Positions 1 through 8,706 are shown, counted from the stretch's first letter. The stretch: 20,200 bases of DNA from CAYGWP01 sp964353455 (GCA_964353455.1 CAYGWP010000373.1:1-20200), one strand, 5' to 3'. The notes: a model not told the origin generated them from the sequence alone. A program made the numbers and translations.

Positions 1-2
1 TG

Positions 3-2618
3 GCGGAAGGGCCCAATCAATACGATCTCGACACGCCGGCCATGCGGCAGTACAGGCAGTTCAAGCAGGCGTATCCCGACTACATCCTGCTCTTCCGCAT
101 GGGCGACTTCTACGAGATGTTCTACGATGACGCCCGCACCGCCGCCAAGGTGCTGGGGCTGGCCCTTACGAGCCGCACGAAGGGCGAGGCCGCAATCCCG
201 ATGGCGGGCGTCCCGTATCACGCGGTCGATTCGTACCTGGCGAAGATGATCCGCGCGGGTTACCGCGTCGCCATCTGCGAGCAGGTGGAGGACCCGGCCC
301 TCGCCAAGGGCCTGGTGAAGCGAGACATCGCCCGCCTGGTCACCCCCGGCACGCTTACGGATGATGCGCTCTTGGAGGACAAGGAGAACAACTTCCTTGC
401 GGCGGTGCACCTCGACGGTCCGCAGGCCGGCCTCGCGTGGGTTGACCTTTCGACCGGCGGGTTCTGGGTGCGTGACCTTGAGCGTGCGGCGGTGCTGGAC
501 GAACTCGTGCGCCTCCGGCCCCGCGAGTGCCTGCTCGTGGAAGGCGCGGCCGAGGCGGCGGCGGACTTCGTGCGCTCCATCCGCGATGCCACCGGCGCCA
601 TCATCTCCGAGCGATCCGCCTTCGTCTTCGACCGCCAGGAGGCCGAGCGGCTGCTGACCGCCCACTTCGGCGCCGCAACGCTCGACGGCTTCGGCGTCTC
701 GGACCTCGCCTGCGGAATCCCGGCCGCAGGGGCCGTCATGGACTACCTCCAGGAGACGCAGCGGACGAGCCTCGTCCATATCCGCCGCATCGAGCAGGTT
801 CGCACCGGCCGCTGGCTTTACCTCGATGAGACCACGCAGCGGAGCCTCGAACTCGTGGAGACCCTGCGCGACCGGCGGCGCGAGAACAGCCTGCTGGCGT
901 GTCTCGACCGGACCGTGACGGCGATGGGCGGGCGGCTCCTCAGGCACTGGATTCAGTGGCCGCTCGCGGAGCGCGAGGCCATCGAGGCACGCCTCGATGC
1001 GATCCAGGAACTCCTGGCCGCACGCGAACTCCGCACGGACCTCGCCCGTCTCTTAGCCGACACAAGCGATGTCGAGCGGATCTGCGGCCGCGTGGCAACC
1101 GGCCGGGCCAGCCCGCGAGACCTCCTTGCCCTTGGGCGGACGCTCGGACAACTGCCCGCCATCAAGGCCCGCCTCACCGGGCGGCAGAGCGACCTCCTCG
1201 CCAAGGTCGAGGCCGACCTTGACCTGATGGGCGATGTCCGCGAGGTCCTCCATGCGGCAATCGCCGAGGATGCGCCGCTGAAGGTGAGCGACGGCGGCGT
1301 CATCAGGGCGGGCTACAACGCCGACCTCGACCGCCTCCGCGACATCGGCTCATCGGGCGCAAAGTGGCTGGCCGAGTTCCAGGCCGCCGAAATCCGGCGG
1401 ACAGGCATCCCGACGCTCAAGGTCGGCTTCAACAAAGTATTTGGATATTACATCGAGATCACGAACGCCCATCGCGACCGCGTCCCGATGGACTACGTCC
1501 GCAAGCAGACCATCAAGAACGCCGAGCGGTACATCACGCCCGCTCTTAAGGACCACGAGGTCGAGGTCCTCGGGGCCGAGGAGAAGGCCAAGGCGATTGA
1601 GGCGCGGCTGTTTGAGGAAGTCCGGGCACGCATCGCCGGCGAGATTCCGCGCCTCCAGAAAACCGCCGAGGCCATCGCCCGCGTTGATGTGCTCCTGGCC
1701 CTGGCGGTCGTCGCCTCCGAGCGGTCTTACACGCGGCCCGCGATTCTCGATGAGCCGGTCCTGGAGATCCGCGATGGGCGGCACCCCGTCCTGGAGCAGA
1801 TTCTCGGGTCGGAGTTCGTGCCGAACGACGTTGCGCTCGGCGGCGACGCACCGCACATCGGCATCATCACCGGCCCGAACATGGCCGGCAAATCAACGTA
1901 CATCCGGCAGGTGGCGCTGCTGACCCTGATGGCGCACATGGGGTCGTTCCTGCCGGCCCGCTCGGCGCGGGTCGGCCTCGTGGACAGGATATTTACCCGC
2001 GTGGGCGCGGCCGATGAAATTGCCCGCGGACGCTCGACCTTCATGGTCGAGATGACCGAGACGGCCAATATCCTCAACAACGCCACCTCCCGCAGCCTGG
2101 TGATCCTCGACGAGGTGGGTCGCGGCACGAGCACCTTCGACGGCGTCGCCCTGGCGTGGGCGGCCACCGAGCACATCGCCCGCCGCATCGGTTGCCGCAC
2201 GCTTTTCGCAACGCATTACCACGAACTCACGGAACTGGCGGACGTGCTGGACGGCGTCGCCAACTTCAACGTCGCTGTCCGCGAGTGGCAGGACCAGGTG
2301 GTCTTCCTCCACAAGATCGTTGCCGGGGGGACCGACAAGAGTTACGGCGTCCACGTTGCCCGTCTGGCGGGCGTACCGCGCGAGGTCGTTGACCGCGCCC
2401 GCGAGATCCTCTCGGACCTTGAGGCCGCGCACCTCGACCCCTCCGGCAAGCCGCGCATCACGCCCGCCGAGCCGGGGCCGAAGGTCCGCCACGCGCAACT
2501 CGTGCTCTTCGAGGGCGCCGCATCCGCCCTCGCCGAGGAACTCCGCCGCCTCGACCTCGACCGCATGACGCCCCTTGACGCCCTGGGCAAACTCCGCGAA
2601 CTTAAAGACGGCCTGTGA
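3..2618 (+). CDS. mutS: DNA mismatch repair ATPase MutS (5' end at window edge)
   Basis: MutS recognises base mismatches and small loops and starts methyl-independent or MutL-dependent repair. From the ATG at 42 the frame gives 858 residues, close to the usual ~850. The mismatch-reading Phe-x-Glu is in GDFYEMF (F23, E25). The Walker A loop GPNMAGKST is at 611-619, the Walker B acidic pair is D690-E691 in LVILDEVGRGTS, and FATHYHEL follows. The C-terminal dimerisation tail is present. The frame is open upstream of 42 to the edge, and bases 1-2 are TG, so the true start is probably an ATG or GTG whose first base lies just outside the window. That would add 14 residues ending in ..DTPA before M42. 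No other mut gene is adjacent. The identification is certain; only the first codon is not. Confidence 0.97.
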   Translation, partial: AEGPNQYDLDTPAMRQYRQFKQAYPDYILLFRMGDFYEMFYDDARTAAKVLGLALTSRTKGEAAIPMAGVPYHAVDSYLAKMIRAGYRVAICEQVEDPALAKGLVKRDIARLVTPGTLTDDALLEDKENNFLAAVHLDGPQAGLAWVDLSTGGFWVRDLERAAVLDELVRLRPRECLLVEGAAEAAADFVRSIRDATGAIISERSAFVFDRQEAERLLTAHFGAATLDGFGVSDLACGIPAAGAVMDYLQETQRTSLVHIRRIEQVRTGRWLYLDETTQRSLELVETLRDRRRENSLLACLDRTVTAMGGRLLRHWIQWPLAEREAIEARLDAIQELLAARELRTDLARLLADTSDVERICGRVATGRASPRDLLALGRTLGQLPAIKARLTGRQSDLLAKVEADLDLMGDVREVLHAAIAEDAPLKVSDGGVIRAGYNADLDRLRDIGSSGAKWLAEFQAAEIRRTGIPTLKVGFNKVFGYYIEITNAHRDRVPMDYVRKQTIKNAERYITPALKDHEVEVLGAEEKAKAIEARLFEEVRARIAGEIPRLQKTAEAIARVDVLLALAVVASERSYTRPAILDEPVLEIRDGRHPVLEQILGSEFVPNDVALGGDAPHIGIITGPNMAGKSTYIRQVALLTLMAHMGSFLPARSARVGLVDRIFTRVGAADEIARGRSTFMVEMTETANILNNATSRSLVILDEVGRGTSTFDGVALAWAATEHIARRIGCRTLFATHYHELTELADVLDGVANFNVAVREWQDQVVFLHKIVAGGTDKSYGVHVARLAGVPREVVDRAREILSDLEAAHLDPSGKPRITPAEPGPKVRHAQLVLFEGAASALAEELRRLDLDRMTPLDALGKLRELKDGL

Positions 2619-2637
2619 GAGCGCCGCCACCTTTATG

Positions 2638-2666
2638 TTGACACATTCCGCCCCGGCTGACACAAT
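2638..2666 (+). promoter_or_regulatory. Probable sigma70-type promoter for the STAS pair
   Basis: A perfect -35 hexamer TTGACA (2638-2643) is followed after exactly 17 bp by CACAAT (2661-2666), which matches four of six bases of the -10 consensus. It lies in the 107-bp gap after mutS and about 60 bp before the first STAS start codon, so it would drive the STAS genes and possibly the genes downstream. This is a consensus match only; the group's own sigma factors may differ. Confidence 0.55.
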
Positions 2667-2725
2667 ATCGCCCACGGCTGCGAGGCGGGAGCGTCCGCGG
2701 GCCGACCAGGAAAAGGAGTTCACCG

Positions 2726-3091
2726 ATGGCACAAGATGCGCTCTATCTGACCCGGCAGATTGACGGCGTTCTGGTGGTGCAGTTGCGTCAAAGCCACATC
2801 CTCGATGCCGTTACGATCGAGTGGATGACCACGGGCCTCAAGGAACTCATCGACTCGGCCATCGAGGAGCGGTTCCTCTTCGACTTCGACAGGGTGACGT
2901 ACCTTTCCTCGAACGCCCTGGGGATGCTCATCGGCCTGAATCGCCGCGTCATCCAGCGCAAGGGCCGCATGAAACTGGCCGGCATCAACAACGACGTCAT
3001 GGAAATCTTCCGCATCACCAAACTCGACACCGTGTTCGACATCTACAAGGATGCCCCTGCCGCCCTCGAAGCGTACCGGAAGAACCTGTAG
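2726..3091 (+). CDS. STAS-domain protein (anti-sigma factor antagonist-like)
   Basis: This 121-residue protein is a single STAS domain, the fold of SpoIIAA/RsbV antagonists that bind anti-sigma kinases and are switched by phosphorylation of a conserved serine. The beta-strand and loop that carry this serine read FDFDRVTYLSSNALGML. S62 aligns with the phosphorylatable serine. The aspartate that usually precedes it (DSSGLG) is replaced by L60, and the following Gly-Leu by Asn-Ala. The start has a good ribosome site (AAGGAG near 2713). A second STAS gene follows after 15 bp. No anti-sigma kinase, phosphatase or sigma factor is visible nearby, so the partner is unknown. The fold assignment is firm; whether it acts on a sigma factor is inference. 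Confidence 0.85.
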   Translation: MAQDALYLTRQIDGVLVVQLRQSHILDAVTIEWMTTGLKELIDSAIEERFLFDFDRVTYLSSNALGMLIGLNRRVIQRKGRMKLAGINNDVMEIFRITKLDTVFDIYKDAPAALEAYRKNL

Positions 3092-3106
3092 CCCCGGAGG
3101 GCATCG

Positions 3107-3481
3107 ATGGCGGAAGATGCGGCGCAGAAGTTGCTTGAGACCCGTGCGCACGGCCGGACGCAGGTCCTCAGGATCCGCGATGCCGAGATCTACCAGGCCG
3201 AGCGCCTCGCGCAACTCGGCCACGAGGTACGCCAGGCCATCGAGGCCGCCGGCGCGGACGCTTCGTTCGTCCTCGACCTTTCGCACGTCCAGTTCCTCAC
3301 GAGCGCCGCCGTCGGTCTCATCACGAACATCCACTCGCACCTGAAGGCCCGCAACTATCCGTTTGCGCTGGCCGGGGCGCAGGGCGAGGTCTCCGAGGTC
3401 ATCCAGGCCACACGCCTCGGGAAGGTCATGCCCGTCTTTGCGACCGTCGAGGAAGCCCTCGACGGGTTCCGATGCCGATAG
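3107..3481 (+). CDS. Second STAS-domain protein, tandem paralogue
   Basis: This 124-residue STAS protein lies 15 bp after the first, with GGAGG (near 3096) before its ATG. The key loop reads VLDLSHVQFLTSAAVGLI. S66 takes the phosphoserine position and T65 precedes it. As in the first copy, the canonical Asp is absent (L64). The N-terminal half shares little with the first copy, so the two are old paralogues rather than a recent duplication. Its end overlaps by 10 bp with the longest possible start of the amidohydrolase. A likely role is in partner-switching signalling or as a scaffold subunit, possibly together with its neighbour. No sequence evidence identifies the target. Confidence 0.82.
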   Translation: MAEDAAQKLLETRAHGRTQVLRIRDAEIYQAERLAQLGHEVRQAIEAAGADASFVLDLSHVQFLTSAAVGLITNIHSHLKARNYPFALAGAQGEVSEVIQATRLGKVMPVFATVEEALDGFRCR

Positions 3482-5085
3482 CGGCGCGACCCATGTCTTC
3501 CGACTGGACCATCCGCGGAGGCACGTTGCTGGACTCACGCGGCGGCCTCCGCCGCGGCGACCTGGCCGTCTCTGACGGCCGCATCCGGCGGATCGCCCCG
3601 GAACTTCCGCCCGCCGCCAACGACCTCGACGCCGCCGGCCTTACGGTCTCCCCCGGCTTCATCGACATCCATTGTCATAGCGAGTTTTCGGCATTCGTTT
3701 ATCCGCGGGCCGAGTCGAAGGCACTCGCCGGCGTCACCACCGACGTCTCCGGCAACTGCGGCGGGAGCCCGTTTCCGCTGGTCGGAGAGTTCCGAGAGCA
3801 CCGCCGGGCCGAGTGGCGGCACCACGGCCTCGATATCAACTGGACCTCGCCCGATGAGTATTACGCCCGTGCACGCGGGGCGCCGTCGAGCATCAACCGG
3901 GCCATGCTGGTCGGCCACGGCGCGATCCGCGCTGCGGTCGTCGGCTATGCCGACCGGCCGACCGATGCCCGCGAGCGCCGGCGCATGCGGCGGCTGCTCG
4001 AAGAGGCCCTCGATGCCGGGGCGTTCGGACTGTCGTCGGGCCTCATCTATCCGCCCGGCTGCTACGCCGACGTTGACGAACTGGCCGACCTCGCCCGGCC
4101 CGTGGCCGAGGCCGGCGGCTACTACACCAGCCATATCCGCAGCGAGGGCGACGGCCTCCTGGAGGCGATCGACGAGTTCCTGGAAGTCCTCCGCCGCTCC
4201 GGCGCGCGCGGCCAACTCAGCCACCTCAAGGCCGCCGGCGCCGCCAACTGGCCGAAGATGGGCGAGGCGCTAGGGCGCCTGCGCGCCGCACGCGAGGCCG
4301 GCCTGGCCGTCACAGCCGACAGGTATCCGTACCTGGCGAGCATGACGGACCTGGACTCGATGCTTCTGCCGAACTGGGCCGTCGAGGGCGGGCACGATGA
4401 GGAACTCGCGCGCCTGGCGGACCCTGTGACGCGGCGGCGCCTGGCCGACGACATCCGCGCGCGGCACCCGGAGTCCGATTACCTCGACCGGATTCTCATC
4501 GCGTCGGTCTCGCCCGACGGGCCGCAGGATGCCGTCGGAAAGTCCCTGCGGCAATTCGCCGAGGATGCCGGCCGCGACCCGCTCGACGCCGCCTTCGACC
4601 TCATCGTCGCGCACAGGATGCAGGTGAGCGCCATCAATTTCTCGATGAGCGAGGAGAACCTGCGGGCCGTCCTCGCCGAGCCGTACGTGGCGATCGGGTC
4701 GGACGCGAGCCTGCGCCATCTGCCGGCCGAGGGCGAGCCGACGCGGGGCCTCGCGCATCCGCGGGCGTACGGCACGCCGGCCCGGTTCCTCGGCACGTAC
4801 GTGCGCGAGGCGGGCCTCATGGACTGGCAGGAGGGCATCCGTCGCCTGACGAGCCTGCCGGCCGAGGTCGTGGGCCTCGCGGGCCGGGGCCGCCTGGCCG
4901 AGGGCGCCTGGGCCGACCTCGTGCTCTTCGACCGCGAGCGCCTGGCAGACCGCGCAACGTACCAGCGGCCGTGCGCCGCGCCGGCGGGCATCCGGCACGT
5001 CTTCGTCAGCGGCGAGCGCATCGTTGCCGACGGGCGGCACACCGGGGCCACGCCCGGCCGCATCCTTTGCAGGGGAGAGCCATGA
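3472..5085 (+). CDS. N-acyl-D-amino-acid deacylase-type amidohydrolase
   Basis: This is an amidohydrolase-superfamily zinc enzyme of the D-aminoacylase group, which releases D-amino acids from N-acyl derivatives. Counting from the ATG at 3472, the metal motif H67-C-H69 is in GFIDIHCHSEF and the family's cysteine ligand C96 is in SGNCGG. Histidines H221 (SHIRSEG) and H251 (LSHLKA) and the catalytic aspartate D411 (IGSDAS) follow. Length is 537 residues, within the family range. A start at 3493 (MSSDWTIRGG) matches the usual N-terminus better and avoids the 10-bp overlap with the STAS gene. Neither start has a strong ribosome site. The stop overlaps the next start (ATGA). The exact acyl group and amino acid cannot be read from sequence; D-glutamate or general D-acyl amino acids are options. 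No signal peptide is seen. Confidence 0.88.
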   Translation: MPIAARPMSSDWTIRGGTLLDSRGGLRRGDLAVSDGRIRRIAPELPPAANDLDAAGLTVSPGFIDIHCHSEFSAFVYPRAESKALAGVTTDVSGNCGGSPFPLVGEFREHRRAEWRHHGLDINWTSPDEYYARARGAPSSINRAMLVGHGAIRAAVVGYADRPTDARERRRMRRLLEEALDAGAFGLSSGLIYPPGCYADVDELADLARPVAEAGGYYTSHIRSEGDGLLEAIDEFLEVLRRSGARGQLSHLKAAGAANWPKMGEALGRLRAAREAGLAVTADRYPYLASMTDLDSMLLPNWAVEGGHDEELARLADPVTRRRLADDIRARHPESDYLDRILIASVSPDGPQDAVGKSLRQFAEDAGRDPLDAAFDLIVAHRMQVSAINFSMSEENLRAVLAEPYVAIGSDASLRHLPAEGEPTRGLAHPRAYGTPARFLGTYVREAGLMDWQEGIRRLTSLPAEVVGLAGRGRLAEGAWADLVLFDRERLADRATYQRPCAAPAGIRHVFVSGERIVADGRHTGATPGRILCRGEP

Positions 5086-5792
5086 AGCCACGTATTGCGA
5101 TAACCTCAAGTATCGGAAAGGCGGGCGGCGCGCAGGGGGTTCACGTGCGCCTTGCGTACGTCGATGCAGTGTCGGCGGGCGGCGGGCTGGCGCTCATCTT
5201 GCCTCCGCCGGCCGACGAGGCCGACGCCGAGGAACTGCTCGGCGCCGCCGACGGACTGCTTCTGACCGGCGGGCGCGACCTCGACCCGGCCCTCTGGGGC
5301 GAGAAGCCGCACGCCAAGACGGTCGTCATGGATGCGCGGCGGCAGAAGGCCGACATGAGACTCATCGCCGCGGCCGATGTGCGCGGCCTGCCGGTCCTGG
5401 GGATCTGTCTCGGAATCCAGGAGATGGCCGTGGCGCGCGGCGGGCGGCTCATCCAGCACCTGCCCGACGAGAAGCCCGTGACGATCGACCACGGCACGGC
5501 CGGCCGGCCGCGGGCCGCGCATGTCTTGGCCATTACGCCCGATTCGCTTCTGGCAAAGATCGTCGGCCCGGAGCCGCTTCAGACCAACAGCACCCATCAC
5601 CAGGCGGTCCGCGAGTCTGGGCGGAATCTGCGGATCGTTGCCCGCGCCTCCGACGGCATCATCGAGGGGATCGAGGACCCCACGCCAGGCCGGTTCTTCC
5701 TGGGCGTCCAGTGGCATCCGGAGGACCTTATCAAGCAGCCGCGGCACCTCGCGCTCTTCGAGGCCCTGTGCAAGGCGGCCGCCAGGAAGTAA
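5082..5792 (+). CDS. Class-I amidotransferase-like gamma-glutamyl hydrolase (peptidase C26)
   Basis: This cytoplasmic 236-residue enzyme belongs to the PuuD/peptidase C26 group, which cleaves gamma-glutamyl amide bonds. The nucleophile C109 lies in the elbow LGICLGIQEM, and H212 and E214 of the triad are in GVQWHPED. An LLTGGRDLDP motif (about 60-69) is also typical of the family. The ATG at 5082 is chosen because it follows AGGGGAGAG, overlaps the preceding stop as ATGA, and gives the expected MKPRIAIT beginning. An in-frame start at 4971 would add out-of-family residues. The overlap implies translational coupling with the amidohydrolase. Typical PuuD proteins have GICRG at the elbow while this one has GICLG, so the substrate could differ from gamma-glutamyl-GABA. 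Confidence 0.88.
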   Translation: MKPRIAITSSIGKAGGAQGVHVRLAYVDAVSAGGGLALILPPPADEADAEELLGAADGLLLTGGRDLDPALWGEKPHAKTVVMDARRQKADMRLIAAADVRGLPVLGICLGIQEMAVARGGRLIQHLPDEKPVTIDHGTAGRPRAAHVLAITPDSLLAKIVGPEPLQTNSTHHQAVRESGRNLRIVARASDGIIEGIEDPTPGRFFLGVQWHPEDLIKQPRHLALFEALCKAAARK

Positions 5793-5806
5793 TCGGCCCC
5801 CGGTGA

Positions 5807-5871
5807 CGCGCCGCACCTCGGCGCGGCGGTTCGGCCCGAAGTTGGGCCCGTTCCGGGGAGAACCGCCGCGC
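5807..5871 (+). promoter_or_regulatory. Two overlapping stem-loops upstream of comEC
   Basis: The hairpin at 5807-5825 has 7-bp arms CGCGCCG/CGGCGCG and loop CACCT. A larger one at 5821-5871 has 12-bp perfect arms (5821-5832 with 5860-5871) and an internal GGCCC/GGGCC pairing. Bases 5821-5825 belong to both, so the two cannot form together. No T-tract follows, so neither is a standard terminator. They occupy most of the 141-bp gap between the peptidase C26 gene and comEC. A regulatory role is inference; a repeat-derived structure is equally possible. Confidence 0.4.
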
Positions 5872-5890
5872 GATCGGTTGCGTGTATTTT

Positions 5891-5918
5891 GCGCGGCGGG
5901 TCTCCCGACCCGCCGCGC
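5891..5918. repeat. 28-bp perfect GC-rich palindromic repeat, copy 1
   Basis: Perfect 12-bp arms GCGCGGCGGGTC (5891-5902) and GACCCGCCGCGC (5907-5918) enclose the loop TCCC. The reverse complement occurs exactly at 9904-9931. It lies 15 bp upstream of the comEC start codon, so in the transcript the hairpin would sit just ahead of the weak CGGAG ribosome site. Confidence 0.85.
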
Positions 5919-5933
5919 TAAGTTCGGAGTCTC

Positions 5934-8549
5934 ATGAACGACCCATCGACCAGCGTGCTCGGCCCTAGACGGCCCGTGCGGCGATACCAGCCGCTCGTGC
6001 CGGCGGCGGGGGCGGTCATCGGCGGCATCCTCGCCGGCGACCTGCTCGGTGGCGGAATGCTGGTGTGGACGGTTGTTGCCATTCTGGCGTCGGCCGCCTG
6101 GGCGACGGGCTACTTCCGCCGCGCCCGGTCGGGGCTGCTCCTCGTGCCGCTCCTTGTGCTGATTGCGGCGGCGAGCGCGGCGTGGTATCACGCCACGGTT
6201 GATGCGCCGCCGAACGATGTGGGCCGCATCGCCGAAGTCGCTCGGGGCGTGGTAACCATCGAAGGCGTCGTCGTCCGGTCTCCACAGCAATCTTCGCCGC
6301 CGGTCGATGTTTTCCTTCCCACAGTGCCTTACTACATCCACACCACGCTGACTATCGACTGCGAGCGGGCCTGCGTTGCGGGCAAGTGGGTCCCTGCGAA
6401 CGGCCGGGTGCGGGCGGTCGTCCGCCAGGCCATGCCGCCGCGCGATGCAGAGGCGCAGGAAGTCGAAGGTCAACCGGAACCGCCGCCCCGCGCGCCGGAC
6501 CTGGGCGACCGCGTCCGGATGGCCGGCTTCCTCTCGCCGCTCGGCAATCCGGTGAATCCGGGCGGATTTGACTTCTCCGACTACCTCCACCGCCAGGGCG
6601 TCCGCGCATCGTTCCGCACCGACCACTGGGAACTCGTGAAGGTGATCGAACCCGGGGCGGACCGCCTGCGATGGATCGCCGGGGCGGTTCAGCGGTGGGC
6701 GGTCCAGCGGCTCGACTGCCTGCCGAGCGATGAGGGTCGCGGCGTGGCGGCCGCCATGCTCTTCGGCCGGAGAGAACTCCTGGATTTTGACTCCGGCAAT
6801 GTCCGCCGCGAGGACATCGAGCACGCCTTCCTTGCTACCGGCACCGTGCACTACATGGCGGTCTCGGGTTTCAACGTGGCCCTGGTGGCCGCGCCGATCA
6901 TCGCGCTGGCCCGCCTCTTGAGTCTGGGGCGGAGGCTGACGGCGGTGATCGTGGCGGCATCGGTCCTGGCGTTCGTGCTGATGACGGAACTCGAGCCTCC
7001 GGTCCTCCGGGCCGCCATACTGGTGTGGGTCATCTGTCTGGGTTGGTTCCTGGGGCGAGAGGCGATGAGCCTGAACACGCTGGGCGCGGGCGTCATCCTG
7101 GTCCTCCTCGCGCGGCCGGGGGACCTCTTCTCGATGAGTTTCCAACTCTCGTTTCTGGCCGTGCTCGGGATGATCTACGTGGTGGACCGCGCCGAGGACC
7201 TGCTGGTCGGCCGCTTCGTGGATTTGGAGTGGCTGCGGAGCGAGCCGGCCGCCGAGAAGTTCTGGTACCGCCGTCTGGTGCGCGCGACGCTGCTGGTATC
7301 GGTTGCGGCCACGCTGGTCAACATCCCGCTCATCGCCGCGAAGTTCCACATCGTGTCGTGGCTGTCGCCGATCGCCAGCGCGGTCCTCCTGCCGCTTGTG
7401 TTCCTCCTGACGGTGAGCGGCATGTTGCTGGTGGCGTTCGGCTGGATGGCCCCGTGGCTGGGGAACCTCCTTGCAGCCGGGCCCGACGGCCTGGGCCGCA
7501 CCATTGCCGCCGTCGTCCGGGCGATGGCGAACGTCCCCGGCGCGTACTTCTGGATTGAGGACATCTCGCCGACGTGGCTCGTGCTGGCGTACGTCCTTAT
7601 CATCGCGTGGGTCTGGCGCAAGCGGCTGGGTATTCCGCGCCGGCGGTTGGCGATGGCGGTCCTTGCAGCCGCAACCGTTTTCGTCTGGACGAGCGGCCAC
7701 CGCCCGCCGCAGAACGTCCGCGCCACCTTTCTGGCCGTCGGCAACGGCAATTGCGACCTTCTGGAACTGCCGAACGGGCGGGTCATCCTGTACGATGCCG
7801 GCTCTTCGCTGTCGCACGTGCGGGCGGCCGAGACGGCGATCGCACCGGCCCTGTGGTCCAGGGGCATCAACCGCATCGACGCTGTCTTCTTCAGCCACCC
7901 CCACTTCGACCATTTCAAGGACATCCTGCCTCTCGTTGAGCGATTCGGCGTGCGGCAGGTCTTCGTGCCGCCGACCTTCATGAGGCAGCGGCTGAAGAGC
8001 GACAACATGGTCATCGAAGCGCTGCTTGAGCGCGGCGTGCGCGTGGAGTTCTTCGGCGCGGGCGACCGGCTGGCCGGCACGGGCGATGCGGACATCCGTG
8101 CCGTCTGGCCGCGCGGGCCGAAGTCGCAGACCAAGGCCATCAACGATGGGTCGCTTGCCCTCGTCGTTACCGCCGCCGGCCGGCGGATCCTGCTGGCGGG
8201 CGACCTGGAACCGGCGGGGCAGACGCTGCTCCTTGAGTCTGAGCCGGCCTTGAGGGCCGACGCGTTTCTCTGGCCGCATCACGGCCACGAGCCGGCCGCC
8301 ATCGGACGATTCGCCGGGGCCATCGGCGCCAGGATGCTCATTATCCCGGCGAGTCGGCCTTTCATGCCGCAGCCGAAACCACCCTGGGCCGCGGGGCGGG
8401 GAATCGCCATCCTCCACACCGGCGAGGTGGGCGCCGTCACGCTCGAACTCCGGCCGGAGGGCGTCCGAGCCGAGACGTTCGCCGGCGGGCCGGCGCCAGC
8501 CGAGGATGAGGCTGAGATCGCCGGCGATTCCGAGTCGATTGAAAACTGA
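5934..8549 (+). CDS. comEC: ComEC/Rec2 DNA internalisation channel
   Basis: ComEC forms the inner-membrane channel that brings single-stranded DNA into the cytoplasm during natural transformation. This 871-residue protein has the full architecture. Two to three N-terminal membrane segments (about 20-85) lead into a soluble OB-like DUF4131 region. The Competence domain has the marker H306-YMAVSG (HYMAVSGFNVAL) and many hydrophobic helices to about 585. A C-terminal metallo-beta-lactamase domain holds H655-x-H657-x-D659-H660 (SHPHFDHFKD). Downstream it keeps further metal-ligand candidates in LAGDLEP and WPHHGHE. The start ATG has a modest CGGAG site. Its stop lies 176 bp from the convergent proB stop, with an inverted repeat between. 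No comEA or comF gene is seen here. Confidence 0.95.
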   Translation: MNDPSTSVLGPRRPVRRYQPLVPAAGAVIGGILAGDLLGGGMLVWTVVAILASAAWATGYFRRARSGLLLVPLLVLIAAASAAWYHATVDAPPNDVGRIAEVARGVVTIEGVVVRSPQQSSPPVDVFLPTVPYYIHTTLTIDCERACVAGKWVPANGRVRAVVRQAMPPRDAEAQEVEGQPEPPPRAPDLGDRVRMAGFLSPLGNPVNPGGFDFSDYLHRQGVRASFRTDHWELVKVIEPGADRLRWIAGAVQRWAVQRLDCLPSDEGRGVAAAMLFGRRELLDFDSGNVRREDIEHAFLATGTVHYMAVSGFNVALVAAPIIALARLLSLGRRLTAVIVAASVLAFVLMTELEPPVLRAAILVWVICLGWFLGREAMSLNTLGAGVILVLLARPGDLFSMSFQLSFLAVLGMIYVVDRAEDLLVGRFVDLEWLRSEPAAEKFWYRRLVRATLLVSVAATLVNIPLIAAKFHIVSWLSPIASAVLLPLVFLLTVSGMLLVAFGWMAPWLGNLLAAGPDGLGRTIAAVVRAMANVPGAYFWIEDISPTWLVLAYVLIIAWVWRKRLGIPRRRLAMAVLAAATVFVWTSGHRPPQNVRATFLAVGNGNCDLLELPNGRVILYDAGSSLSHVRAAETAIAPALWSRGINRIDAVFFSHPHFDHFKDILPLVERFGVRQVFVPPTFMRQRLKSDNMVIEALLERGVRVEFFGAGDRLAGTGDADIRAVWPRGPKSQTKAINDGSLALVVTAAGRRILLAGDLEPAGQTLLLESEPALRADAFLWPHHGHEPAAIGRFAGAIGARMLIIPASRPFMPQPKPPWAAGRGIAILHTGEVGAVTLELRPEGVRAETFAGGPAPAEDEAEIAGDSESIEN

Positions 8550-8565
8550 TGCGCGTCCGTTTCAG

Positions 8566-8706
8566 CGCAGAGGCCGCGGAGATCGCAGAGAAAAACAAAG
8601 AGAGAAAATAGAGAGGGGCGAAAAAGCAACCGGCCGAATCTCCTGTTTCTGCTGTTGTTAATATATGATGATCTGTCCTCCGCGTTCTCTGCGGCCTCTG
8701 CGTTAA
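8566..8706. repeat. Paired inverted CGCAGAG-unit element, copy 1
   Basis: The left arm (8563-8594) consists of three 9-nt units of the form CGCAGAGnn, then an A-rich stretch. The right arm (8677-8706) is an inverted version with the same units. The core between them is AT-rich, with runs such as AATATATGATGAT, in strong contrast to the GC-rich surroundings. It fills the gap between the convergent comEC and proB genes and contains no gene. Related elements occur at 16111-16282 and 17693-17812. Confidence 0.8.

Noticed and set aside
5106..8417. A 1103-codon open frame on the minus strand
   Set aside because: It lies fully opposite comEC and the peptidase C26 gene, has low-complexity Arg/Asp/Gln-rich translation and no domain. 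It is a by-product of GC-rich codon use.
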